DNA from: CAZUCD01 sp964618855
GTDB lineage: Bacteria > Sumerlaeota > Sumerlaeia > SLMS01 > JANRJK01
Direction: 5' to 3'
Length of the DNA stretch: 14,829 nucleotides
Assembly: GCA_964618855.1 (NCBI GenBank)
Contig: CAZUCD010000092.1
Coordinates: 1-14,829 of the forward strand
A program made the translations under genes and the position numbers. The notes beneath the pieces are model-generated. The model searched no databases and was not told the origin of the DNA. It saw nothing but the letters and a program-made list of their open reading frames with translations. Of the stretch, positions 1-7,175 are shown in pieces. How positions within the stretch are numbered: the first letter of the stretch is position 1; each line of letters begins with the position of its first letter.

Positions 1-1
1 G

Positions 2-1258
2 CTCGCGCACGGCATCGCGCCGGGCGACTCACCGGAGATGGTCGCCGCGGGGGCGCGCGCGGCGGAGAACCTGCGCGACGCGGGGCTCAACGCCGAGGCA
101 CTCGCCGCGTGGCGGGCAACGCTCGCGGCCATGGAGCGCAGCGGCCGCTCCTCACCTGGGGAGCGCGCGTCCGTGCTGGTGTCGATCGCGGAGTCGCTCT
201 CCGCGCTGGGGCGCTGGGACGAGGCGCTGGAGGCCCTCGGGCGCGCCGAAGTGCTCGTGCCCGGGGCGGACACGGAGTTGGGCGCGACCCGCGCGGAGGT
301 GCTCGCCATGGTCGGGCGCGTGCAGGGCCGCCGCGGCGCCATGAAGGAGAGCATCGACGCGCAGCGCGAGGCCCTCGCGATCCTCGATGCGCTCCCCGGC
401 GAACGCAGGAACAACAGGTTCCTCCTCGTTTCAGAGCTCGCAGGCTCCCTCGCGGCCACCGGGCAGTTCGGTGAGGCGCTCGCACTCGCCGACGAGGCAC
501 TCGCGTGGCGCGAGAAGGAGTCGGGGCCGGACAACCCGCAGACTGCGAACGCCCTGAACGTCAAGGCCGCCATCCTCAGCCGCATGGAGCGCCCCGCGGA
601 CGCGCTCCCACTGATGGAGCGCGCCCTCGGCATCCTCGAGAAGTCGCTCGGACCGGAGCACCCAGGCACCATCGCCGTCACTGGCAACATCGCCACGATA
701 CGCAGCAACCTCGGCCTCGCAGCCGAGGCGATCCCCGCGTTCGAGCACGTGCTGGCATGGAGGCGCGCGAACCTGGGGACCGACCACCCGGGCACGGCCA
801 CGACAATGGTCAACCTCGCGGCGGCCTATGCCGACGTCGGGCGGCTGGAGGATGCTCTCCTCCTGTTCCGCGAGGGCCTCGCCGCGCGCGAGGCAAAGCT
901 CGACCCGCGCAGCCCGCAGCTCCTCGACGCCCGCATCCACCTCCTGGCGCACCTCGGCAGGATGGGGACGCTGGCCCACCGCGCAGGACGCGCGGACGAG
1001 GCGAAGGCCCGTGCGGAAGAGTTCATCGCCGTGCTCGCAGGGCACGAGGAGGCCGTCTTCGCCAGGCAGCCCGCCAGGAGGATCGACCTCGCCGTGGCCA
1101 CCTTCCACGCCGGCAAGGGCGGGAACGCGGCACGCATGCTCCGCGAGATTGTCGAGTCGGGCGCCTACCGCGAGTGGGGCCCCGAGGCGCTGGAAGTCCT
1201 CGCGAACGCCAGCAGGCTGGCGGGCGCCGAACCGCCCCCGGAGGCGTCCCGGAGATAG
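2..1258 (+). CDS. Tetratricopeptide-repeat protein (kinesin-light-chain type), 5' end outside the window
   Basis: The reading frame is open to the left edge of the window, so the first in-frame ATG (position 38) is probably internal and the protein is N-terminally truncated here. About 418 residues are visible. The middle carries successive 42-residue TPR_10/TPR_12-type repeats with the recurring pattern 'A..L...LG...EA....ERAL.....LGP.HP.T', clearest between about positions 430 and 900 (for example 'SLGPEHPGT' and 'NLGTDHPGT'). Such repeats form a superhelical protein-binding scaffold. In Planctomycetota, Myxococcota and Acidobacteriota they often form the C-terminal half of Ser/Thr protein kinases, so a kinase domain upstream is possible but not visible. 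No signal peptide or membrane segment is seen in the visible part. The gene ends at TAG just before a strong hairpin and converges on the DUF5666 gene. The TPR assignment is firm; the cellular role is unknown. Confidence 0.85.
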   Translation, partial: LAHGIAPGDSPEMVAAGARAAENLRDAGLNAEALAAWRATLAAMERSGRSSPGERASVLVSIAESLSALGRWDEALEALGRAEVLVPGADTELGATRAEVLAMVGRVQGRRGAMKESIDAQREALAILDALPGERRNNRFLLVSELAGSLAATGQFGEALALADEALAWREKESGPDNPQTANALNVKAAILSRMERPADALPLMERALGILEKSLGPEHPGTIAVTGNIATIRSNLGLAAEAIPAFEHVLAWRRANLGTDHPGTATTMVNLAAAYADVGRLEDALLLFREGLAAREAKLDPRSPQLLDARIHLLAHLGRMGTLAHRAGRADEAKARAEEFIAVLAGHEEAVFARQPARRIDLAVATFHAGKGGNAARMLREIVESGAYREWGPEALEVLANASRLAGAEPPPEASRR

Positions 1259-1294
1259 CGAAGGGGCGCGGACCCCCCGGCCCGCGCCCCTTCG
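1259..1294. terminator. Strong GC hairpin between convergent genes
   Basis: A perfect 13-bp inverted repeat (1259-1271 with 1282-1294, arm CGAAGGGGCGCGG) encloses a 10-nt loop directly after the stop codon of the TPR gene. The opposing DUF5666 gene ends 36 bp beyond it, so it could stop transcription from either side. The T-run after it on the plus strand is weak (TTCC), which makes it a non-canonical intrinsic terminator. The stem is certain; the role is inferred. Confidence 0.7.
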
Positions 1295-1329
1295 TTCCAT
1301 CCGCCGTGGGGGCCTTCCCCCAACGTGCG

Positions 1330-2961
1330 TCAGTCGTACGCTTCCCAGGATGCCACGGACGACGTCGGCGGGGGTGCGCCGAAGCTGAAGAACTGGTCCT
1401 CCTGCGAGGCGTTCGCCGCGAGGACGCCGCCACCGGCCTGACCGTCGCCGTTCACCACCACGTAGTCGCCGACAATCAGCGCGCCGAGCGTGATCGCCGC
1501 GCCGACCTTGTTCGTCAGCACCGTCGAGCCATTCGTCTGGATCGCCTTGCCACGGATGACGAGCGTGCCCGTGCCGATGTTTGTGGACGCCACGGACCCG
1601 CGGATCGACATGTTGCTGCCGCCCACGCGGAAGGCGCCGTCCTCGCGCTTGATGCGGCGTGCGAGGATCTCGCCCGTCGCCTGCAGGAAGCCCTCGGCCT
1701 CCACCGTCTGCCCGGCCGCAAGCTCGCCGAACGTGATCGCGACCCCCGCGTTGTTCAGCACGACCGTCGAGGCGTCCGTCGTGACCGTCTGCCCCAACAT
1801 CGTCAGCGTGCCCGTCCCTGCGTCGATCGTGTCGATCTGGCCGAAGAGACGCGTGTCGCCGACGGGATTGTCGTCGAAGTTGTCCCCTTCCCTCTTGAAC
1901 TTCGTCGCGACGATGCTGCCGTCCGCCTGGAGCAGCCCTTCGACCTCCACGAGGTTGCCAGCGGCGAAGTCGCCGATGCCGATCGTGGCGTTGTTGTCGT
2001 CCAGGAACACCGTCGATCCCGTCGTCGTGACCGTGACGGCATTGACGGTGAACGTCCCGGTGCCGAGGTCCATGGTCTCGATGAATCCGCGGAGTTCCGT
2101 GTTGTGGTTGGCCCCCGGCGTCGCGGTTTTCAGCTCGATCTGCACCGCGAGGAAGCTGCCGTCGGCCTGCGTGTTGGCCTTCACGCCGACGTAGTTGCCG
2201 ACGATGAAGGCGCCAAAGGTGAGGGGTTCGCCGTCGGCGTCCTCGTAGCGCGTCTGCGCATTCGTGGTCACGAGGTTGCCCGCGACCGTCATCGTGCCGG
2301 CGCCTGCGTCGATGGCCCCGATGAGGCCCTCGAACTTGACGTCAAAAGCCAGGTTCCCGCCCCCGAGGTCGTCCTCGATCTCGATCTCGCCCGCGAGGAT
2401 GCTGCCACTCGGGATCGGCGTGCCGCCCACCTTCACGACATCCCCCACGGCTAGGCCCGCGATGGTCGTGGGCAGGCCGTCGAGGCCCTCGTACCCCGTG
2501 AAGGCGGTCGTCTCGACGGTGACGCCATTCACCTTCAGCAGACCGGAGCCCGCATCGACGCTCTCCAGGATGCCCGTGAAGCGCTGCGTGCCGCCACCCA
2601 TGCTGCCGGAGCCCGGCTCGCGCTCGTCGACCCGGTCCGCAAGCACGGAGCCGTCCCCCTGCGGAACGCCCCGCGCCCGAATCTGCATGCCGTACTGGAA
2701 GAAGGAAAACGTGACCGTGGCACCAGCCTCGTTCTCGTAGGTGGTGGCACCGTTGGTTCGAATCGTCGTACCGTTCAGGTTAAGGGTCCCGGCGCCGGCA
2801 TCCACGCCGATGACGAGTCCCCTGATGTCCACGTTGCCCGCCCGCGCGGTCCCGGGCGCCACTGCCATCAGCAGGGCGAGCAGCGTTGCGACCGCAAGGC
2901 GCCCCACCGTCTTCAGAGCGCCTGCAACCGCTTCCGCAGGTTTCTCGAATGAATGAGACAT
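1330..2961 (-). CDS. Secreted protein built of six DUF5666 repeats
   Basis: A protein of 543 aa. Residues 1-42 form a Sec signal peptide: a basic region (K17, R21), a hydrophobic core (LAVATLLALLMAVAPG) and an Ala-x-Ala-like cleavage site near TARA/GN. The rest is six back-to-back repeats of roughly 70-80 residues, each opening with 'G.I..id.gtGtl.v.g..v.Tn..T' and closing with 'l.vGd.V.v.G..q.dGsilA..i..e', which is the DUF5666 beta-rich pattern. The family is exported and of unknown function; a structural or surface role is only a guess. No lipobox, anchor or sorting signal is visible, and the tail ends in a Pro/Ser-rich stretch. The ATG at 2961 is chosen because AAAGGA lies 8 bp upstream and the signal peptide begins there. 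The same frame stays open to 3234, but that extension runs through intergenic repeat DNA and would bury the signal peptide. The gene has a 273-bp upstream region and probably its own promoter. Confidence 0.85.
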   Translation of the reverse strand: MSHSFEKPAEAVAGALKTVGRLAVATLLALLMAVAPGTARAGNVDIRGLVIGVDAGAGTLNLNGTTIRTNGATTYENEAGATVTFSFFQYGMQIRARGVPQGDGSVLADRVDEREPGSGSMGGGTQRFTGILESVDAGSGLLKVNGVTVETTAFTGYEGLDGLPTTIAGLAVGDVVKVGGTPIPSGSILAGEIEIEDDLGGGNLAFDVKFEGLIGAIDAGAGTMTVAGNLVTTNAQTRYEDADGEPLTFGAFIVGNYVGVKANTQADGSFLAVQIELKTATPGANHNTELRGFIETMDLGTGTFTVNAVTVTTTGSTVFLDDNNATIGIGDFAAGNLVEVEGLLQADGSIVATKFKREGDNFDDNPVGDTRLFGQIDTIDAGTGTLTMLGQTVTTDASTVVLNNAGVAITFGELAAGQTVEAEGFLQATGEILARRIKREDGAFRVGGSNMSIRGSVASTNIGTGTLVIRGKAIQTNGSTVLTNKVGAAITLGALIVGDYVVVNGDGQAGGGVLAANASQEDQFFSFGAPPPTSSVASWEAYD

Positions 2962-2969
2962 GCTGTGAG

Positions 2970-2975
2970 TCCTTT
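2970..2975 (-). promoter_or_regulatory. Ribosome binding site that fixes the DUF5666 protein start
   Basis: On the minus strand AAAGGA lies 8 nt before the ATG at 2961. This supports that start over the upstream in-frame starts, and it places the signal peptide at the very N-terminus. Confidence 0.6.
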
Positions 2976-2987
2976 CGACTGGTGCGG

Positions 2988-3049
2988 GTTCCCTGAACCC
3001 CGAAAACCGACGGGAACGCGCATTTGTTGCCCATGGGTGCACAACGCGT
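2988..3049 (-). promoter_or_regulatory. Possible structured 5' leader of the DUF5666 gene
   Basis: Two inverted repeats lie just upstream of the ribosome binding site. One pairs 2988-2993 with 3012-3017 (GTTCCC/GGGAAC, 18-nt loop). The other pairs ACGCG 3016-3020 plus TTGT 3024-3027 with ACAA 3041-3044 plus CGCGT 3045-3049, with a 3-nt bulge and a loop containing the palindrome CCCATGGG. The two share 2 nt, so they could be alternative folds. I could not match the region to a known riboswitch. No convincing sigma-70 promoter was identified further upstream (to 3234). Confidence 0.3.
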
Positions 3050-3139
3050 GCCGCGCCATGACCAGCGGTTTTGCCGGCTTTTTTCAGCGATTCACCTGTC
3101 ACAACATGTAATTGTGCCCGGTCGGGCGTGTAGGAATTC

Positions 3140-3204
3140 CCGGGGCCAGGGCGGCAGGGGAGGAAGTGGGGGGCCGGGGACCAGGGGTCAGGGTCGAGGG
3201 GCCA
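3140..3204 (+). repeat. G-rich heptad tandem repeat, copy 1
   Basis: This is intergenic DNA between the AAA+ ATPase stop and the DUF5666 start. Degenerate 7-nt units can be read on the plus strand, for example GGGGACC, AGGGGTC, AGGGTCG, AGGGGCC. The core (GGGACC then GGGGTCAGGG) closely resembles the copy beside dnaA at 12636-12661 read on the other strand. The rest of the 273-bp gene-free interval holds the candidate leader of the DUF5666 gene and nothing else I recognise. Confidence 0.6.
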
Positions 3205-3234
3205 GATCGTCTTGCGGGGGGGCATTCCCCCCAC

Positions 3235-5028
3235 TCACCCCCTCGCTAGCAGCAACCCCAGCTCCTCCTCCAGTTCCTCGCGCGGCTTTGCGGCAAGGGA
3301 GGGTGGCAGCAGGGATTTGCGGGAGCACTCCAGCGCGGCGTGCAGGGTCTGGATGCGGCGCTGGCGCGCGATCTGGCCGGCGAGCATGTTGCCGACGGCG
3401 GTCAGGATGTCCGCAAACGCGAGGTCCCCGCGCAGCGCGCGCTCGGCCTTCAACTCGACGACGAGTTCGTTGAAGTCGGCGGGCGAGTACGCGGCGGTCA
3501 GCCTCCCGAGCTCCGCGAACTCCTCAGGCTTCAGCGTCGCCGCGTCGCAGCCGGCGCGCTTGAGGATGTGGCGGACGTAGGCGTCGCGGTCGTCACCCTC
3601 GGGGTCGAAGACGGGAAGGTGCAGCCCCGCGCGGCCGGAGCGCTTCAGGTCCGGCGCCAGATTGTCCGGCCGCGCCGTCAGAAGCAGCCACACGATTCGT
3701 CCGCGGTTGCGCGGGTCCCCCATCATCTTGATCACGTTGCCGAACAGGCGCGCCTCGGTCTCGTGCGTGTTTGCGCCGGGGCGCCCAAAGACCGTGTCCG
3801 CCTCGTCGATCAGGATGATCACGTTGCCGAGCGCCTCCAGGACGTTCTTGAGGCGCTCGAACGTTTGGTCGGTCTGCCCGAAGTACATCCCGCGCAGGTT
3901 CTTGAGTACGATGACGAGGCGGTCGCACTCGGCGGCCCACGCCTCGAAGATGAAAGTCTTTCCGACGCCGTTCGGTCCGGCGACGAGGATGCCGGTGGGG
4001 GCGACGGAGGGGTCGCGCTTGGCGAGGAGCTTCTGCATCCGTGACAGCTCGGCCTTCAGCGCGGTCGCGCCGATCACGTCGGCCATCGAGTGCGCGGGCT
4101 TCACCACCTCGATCTTGTCCCCGAGCTCGCTGACAAGGAGCCGGTTGAGGCTTTCGAGGATGTCCCCCTCCTCCAGTTCGTTCCCCTGGTAGCGCGCCTT
4201 GAGGAAGAGGTTTTCGAGGTTGAGCAGCGTCATGCCGGCGGTGATCTCGGCGAGTTCGCGCTGGCTGCGCCGAAGCTTCACCGTCCTTCCCGTGCGCGCG
4301 TGCATCCAGCGGATGAACTCGCGGCGCTCGTCCGCGCCGGGACGCGGCACCTCGATCAGCGACACGGAGGGCAGGCGGCGCAGGCCCTCGTGGATGCTGG
4401 CCAGCGTGGGCGCCACGAGGATCACCTGCTCGGCGGACTCCTGGAACTCGGGGTCCGAGAACCACTCCGTCATCAGGGTGAGCTTCTGCCGGTCGGTGTC
4501 GCTCATCTGCGGCAGCGCGTTGTCCGGGATCAGCGTCTCGGCGTGCTTGACGATGATGGTGATGCCGTTCTGGGCGGGGCCGGTGCGGCGCCTGCGCGCG
4601 AGCTTGGTGATTTCCTCCAGGAGGCGCAGCGACAGGAGGGAGTACACCTCGGACTCCGCGATGCCGCGCATGAAGCGCTGGGCGCGCGCCTTCTGCTCGG
4701 CGGGGCCGAGCGCCCCCGACATGTCCTCCGCCGCGTACCAGTCGCGCAGGGCGTTGAACGCCTCGCTGGACGTGAAGGAAATGCCGCGCGCGATGTTGTA
4801 CGTCAGCACGAACCGGCCCTTCGACTCCAGGCGCTTGGCGATGTACTCGTCGAGGTATGCAAACCGGTCCGGGCCGTTGCGGTCCGACGACACGACGCCA
4901 TGGCCGTCGATCAGGTCCGCGACGTTCCCCGTCACGATGAACTGGTTGCTCTGGCGGGAGAGGAACCGGTCCACCATCTCCCGGAAGAATGGGGCGAGCT
5001 TGTCGTCCCCTGCGTCGCTGGCGTTCAT
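3235..5028 (-). CDS. Two-module AAA+ ATPase, first module degenerate
   Basis: A protein of 597 aa with no signal peptide or membrane segment, so cytoplasmic. The C-terminal module is a complete AAA+ core: Walker A GPNGVGKT (351-358), an aromatic-Gly pore-loop-like motif MYFGQ (381-385), Walker B ILIDEAD (405-411), sensor 1 around TARPDN (451-456), arginine-finger-like KRSGRAG (462-468) and a sensor-2-like YSPADFNELV (515-524). The N-terminal half (about 28-290) has AAA-like strand order (FIVTGN, then ITIIVKHAE, then QVILVAPT, then a helical lid) but no Walker A lysine and no DE in the Walker B place, so it probably does not hydrolyse ATP. The layout recalls Ycf46-type and Cdc48-type AAA proteins; the substrate is unknown. 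A coiled, acidic tail (REELEEELGLLL) ends the protein. The start lies 7 bp after the ABC ATPase stop, so it is likely the last gene of that operon. The family is certain; the link to transport is inferred. Confidence 0.85.
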   Translation of the reverse strand: MNASDAGDDKLAPFFREMVDRFLSRQSNQFIVTGNVADLIDGHGVVSSDRNGPDRFAYLDEYIAKRLESKGRFVLTYNIARGISFTSSEAFNALRDWYAAEDMSGALGPAEQKARAQRFMRGIAESEVYSLLSLRLLEEITKLARRRRTGPAQNGITIIVKHAETLIPDNALPQMSDTDRQKLTLMTEWFSDPEFQESAEQVILVAPTLASIHEGLRRLPSVSLIEVPRPGADERREFIRWMHARTGRTVKLRRSQRELAEITAGMTLLNLENLFLKARYQGNELEEGDILESLNRLLVSELGDKIEVVKPAHSMADVIGATALKAELSRMQKLLAKRDPSVAPTGILVAGPNGVGKTFIFEAWAAECDRLVIVLKNLRGMYFGQTDQTFERLKNVLEALGNVIILIDEADTVFGRPGANTHETEARLFGNVIKMMGDPRNRGRIVWLLLTARPDNLAPDLKRSGRAGLHLPVFDPEGDDRDAYVRHILKRAGCDAATLKPEEFAELGRLTAAYSPADFNELVVELKAERALRGDLAFADILTAVGNMLAGQIARQRRIQTLHAALECSRKSLLPPSLAAKPREELEEELGLLLARG

Positions 5029-5035
5029 CGTCGGG

Positions 5036-5956
5036 TCACTCCGTGGGTCGGATCGCGTCGGGGTGCGTCATCGGAAACTGGTCCGGGGGTACGGCCTTCT
5101 CGCGTGAGAACCCCGCGTCGAGAATCTGCTGGACCAGGCGCGGGAAGTCCGGGTGGCGGCGCAGCTCCGCGTGCGACACGTCCGGGGACGCGAGGTCTGC
5201 GACGATCTTTGCGCCCTCGACCGGCCCCGCCGCGGACTTGCGGAACTGCGAGAACACGAGCACGCGCGAGGCGAGGAACACCGCCTCCTCGATGTCGTGC
5301 GTGACGAAGAAGATGGTGCCCCTGCGCTCGCGGTGGATCTCGAGCAGCCAGTCCTGGAGCGAGTCGCGCGTGCCCGGGTCGAGCGCCCCGAACGGCTCGT
5401 CCATCAACAGGATCTGCGGCTCCATGACGAGGGCCTGCGCGATGGCGACGCGCTGCTGCTGCCCGCCGGAGAGTTGGTACGGGAACTTCCACGCGTGCTC
5501 GGCCAGGCCCACGCGCTCCAGGTACGAGATCGCCTTGTCGATGAACGCGCGGTGCTTGCGCCGGAACCCGGGGTACCAGAGCCACTTCGTCAGGAAGTGC
5601 ACCTGCTCGAGCTCCGGCCCGAGCGCGACGTTCTCCACCACGCGCAGGTTCGGGAAGAGCGAGTACTTCTGGTAGACGATGCCGCGGTGGCGGTCGGGGT
5701 GTTCCGGCTCCGCGCCGAAGAGGCGCAGGCTGCCACCCTTGGGCCGCTCCGCGCCGAGGATCAGCCGCAGGAACGTGGACTTGCCGCATCCCGACGGCCC
5801 CACGACGGACGTGAACTCCCCCGCGCGCAGCCTCAGGTCGATCGCGTCCAGCACGGTCTTCTCCCGCCCGAGCTTGGCGTCGTGGTAGCGCTGCACCACG
5901 CCATCCGCCTCGACGGCCCACCTGGTGGTCGCGGATGCCTCCGGCGCGGCGTTCAT
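5036..5956 (-). CDS. ABC transporter ATP-binding protein, NitT/TauT/SsuB type
   Basis: A protein of 306 aa that powers the permease encoded just upstream. All nucleotide-binding motifs are present: Walker A GPSGCGKST (53-61), Q-loop VYQKYSLFPN (95-103), signature LSGGQQQR (162-169), Walker B ILLMDEP (182-188), D-loop ALD (191-193) and switch His H220 in VTHDIEEA. Between the Q-loop and the signature there is an extra aromatic/basic stretch (about 118-137, including FLTKWLWYPGFRRK) that SsuB/TauB proteins usually lack. The tail after 235 is a short family-typical extension. The ATG at 5956 overlaps the permease stop (ATGA, 5953-5956), a sign of translational coupling; the longer in-frame extension upstream lies over the permease and is not used. 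Family members import nitrate, sulfonates, taurine or cyanate-like anions. No substrate-binding protein is encoded here, so the substrate cannot be named. Confidence 0.9.
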   Translation of the reverse strand: MNAAPEASATTRWAVEADGVVQRYHDAKLGREKTVLDAIDLRLRAGEFTSVVGPSGCGKSTFLRLILGAERPKGGSLRLFGAEPEHPDRHRGIVYQKYSLFPNLRVVENVALGPELEQVHFLTKWLWYPGFRRKHRAFIDKAISYLERVGLAEHAWKFPYQLSGGQQQRVAIAQALVMEPQILLMDEPFGALDPGTRDSLQDWLLEIHRERRGTIFFVTHDIEEAVFLASRVLVFSQFRKSAAGPVEGAKIVADLASPDVSHAELRRHPDFPRLVQQILDAGFSREKAVPPDQFPMTHPDAIRPTE

Positions 5957-6984
5957 CGAATCTCCGCCCACGGATAACGCCAGGAGATGAACCAACGGAT
6001 TCCCGCGTCCAGCGCGAGCCCGATCAACATCACCAGCGCCACGTACAGCAGGATCACGTTCATGCCGAGCTGGCGCTGCACGACGAAGATCCGGTAGCCG
6101 AGCCCCGCCTCCGAGGCGATCGCCTCCGACGCGATCAGGTACACCCACGCCGGCCCCAGCGCGAGGCGCACCGCGTTCAGGAACTGCGGCCACACCATCG
6201 CCAGGATCACCTTGAAGCCCACCTCCGCCGTCGAGGCCCCGAGCGTGTACGCCTTCGTGATCAGCTCCGACGGCACCTCCCGCACGCGCATCAGCACGTC
6301 CAGCACCATCGTCGGCGCGATGCCGAGCGCGATGATCGCGATCTTGGCGCTCTCCCCCGTGCCCATCGCGATGAAGATGATCGGCAGCAGCGCCAGCGGC
6401 GGGATCTTCGCCAGCCCCGAGACGAGCGGGTTCAGCAGCGCATCCACAGGCGTGAACAGCCCCATCGACAAGCCCAGGACGAGCGCGAGCCCGACGCCGA
6501 TGCCCAGTCCCGTGCCGAGGCGCTTGAGGCTCGCGGCCAGATCCACGACAACGCGGCGCTCAGTCGTCGGCACGCGCAGCACTTCCCCCGGAACCAGGGC
6601 GCGCGGCGGGTCCAGCGGCTCGCCACCCGATGGACGAATGTCCTCGGCAAAGGACGCGTCGCCGCTGACCTCGCGCGCGATCGACTCGAGCGTGTCCCCC
6701 GCGCGGACCTCGCGCTCGACGAACCGCGCCGTCCGCAGCTTCCACACGTCCCGCCACCCCTCGGCGAGCTGCGCAGCCCCCGGCATCAGCTTGTCCTTCG
6801 GGTTCTCCGCGTGGCGCTTCGCAGAAAAGTGCGAGTACGCCAGCACGATCACAAGGAACGGGATCGCGCCAAGGATGGCATGCAGCGGCCCCGGCATGGA
6901 AGAGCGCACGCGAAACATGGGAGGAATGCGCTCCGGAATGCGGATGGGTCGCAAGGTGGATTGGGGACGCGTGGCAGGCGCCAT
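5953..6984 (-). CDS. ABC transporter permease (NitT/TauT/SsuC type) with an inserted LysM-like domain
   Basis: A protein of 343 aa. TM1 is at about 36-52 (HAILGAIPFLVIVLAYSHF). A second set of five or so helices (about 155-335) carries the BPD_transp_1 core and the ATPase-coupling EAA-like loop 'LITKAYTLGASTAEVGFKVILA' (241-262, with the conserved Gly in LGAS). Between them, residues about 88-139 form a LysM-like unit: 'VRAGDTLESIAREVSGDASFAEDI...LVPGEVLRVP'. This has the GDTL.SIA start and the 'L.pGe.L.vP' end of a LysM. It sits in what should be the first extracytoplasmic loop, after LMPGAAQLAEGWRDV and before DLAASLKRLGTG, positions that are adjacent in ordinary SsuC proteins. The start at 6984 has AGGGAG about 10 nt upstream; Met23 or Met30 are possible alternatives. 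It is the first gene of the permease-ATPase-AAA+ cluster and diverges from pilT. Confidence 0.85.
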   Translation of the reverse strand: MAPATRPQSTLRPIRIPERIPPMFRVRSSMPGPLHAILGAIPFLVIVLAYSHFSAKRHAENPKDKLMPGAAQLAEGWRDVWKLRTARFVEREVRAGDTLESIAREVSGDASFAEDIRPSGGEPLDPPRALVPGEVLRVPTTERRVVVDLAASLKRLGTGLGIGVGLALVLGLSMGLFTPVDALLNPLVSGLAKIPPLALLPIIFIAMGTGESAKIAIIALGIAPTMVLDVLMRVREVPSELITKAYTLGASTAEVGFKVILAMVWPQFLNAVRLALGPAWVYLIASEAIASEAGLGYRIFVVQRQLGMNVILLYVALVMLIGLALDAGIRWFISWRYPWAEIR

Positions 6985-7020
6985 CGGGACGCCGCTCCCT
7001 AGGGTGCGTGGCGCCGACCC

Positions 7021-7077
7021 CCGCCCCCAAGACCCGGGACCCGCTTCCCCGAACCACCATTCTCGATTCCCGAAGTC
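7021..7077 (-). repeat. Heptad tandem repeat, copy 2
   Basis: This lies in the 191-bp space between the divergent permease and pilT genes. On the minus strand the units are CGGGAAT, CGAGAAT, GGTGGTT, CGGGGAA, GCGGGTC, CCGGGTC, TTGGGGG, degenerate but in 7-nt register. Nearby, a TTGACG at 7088-7093 could be a -35 box for pilT, but no good -10 box follows at 16-18 nt. Confidence 0.55.
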
Positions 7078-7175
7078 CGCTCAAACGTTGACGACTTGCG
7101 GCGGGGGGGAGACCATCGGCACAAGTTTCCCCGGAAGACCCACACGGTTCCAGGCGACAAAGGACGGGCCCCCAC

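Noticed and set aside
505..2454. A 649-codon open frame on the plus strand across the TPR gene end and the DUF5666 gene
   Set aside because: It is very rich in Arg, Ala and Pro, has no domain, and overlaps two well-supported genes. It is typical of open frames forced by high GC.
3030..3095. Cyclic-di-GMP (GEMM) riboswitch upstream of the DUF5666 gene
   Set aside because: A GGCAAAACC stretch and a following small stem resemble it, but the conserved ACGCAAAGCC segment and the receptor part are not there.
2962..3234. N-terminal extension of the DUF5666 protein to 634 residues
   Set aside because: It would place the signal peptide internally and translate the intergenic heptad repeat; a good ribosome binding site marks the ATG at 2961.
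4090..5304. Long plus-strand open frames antisense to the AAA+ ATPase and ABC ATPase genes
   Set aside because: The minus-strand products have complete, ordered motifs and coupled starts; the antisense products are compositionally biased and unrecognisable.
5957..6193. N-terminal extension of the ABC ATPase
   Set aside because: It lies inside the permease gene in another frame; the ATG overlapping the permease stop gives a normal ABC N-terminus.
7088..7116. Sigma-70 promoter for pilT
   Set aside because: TTGACG is a fair -35 box, but the bases 17 nt later (GACCAT) are a poor -10 box in this GC-rich spacer.
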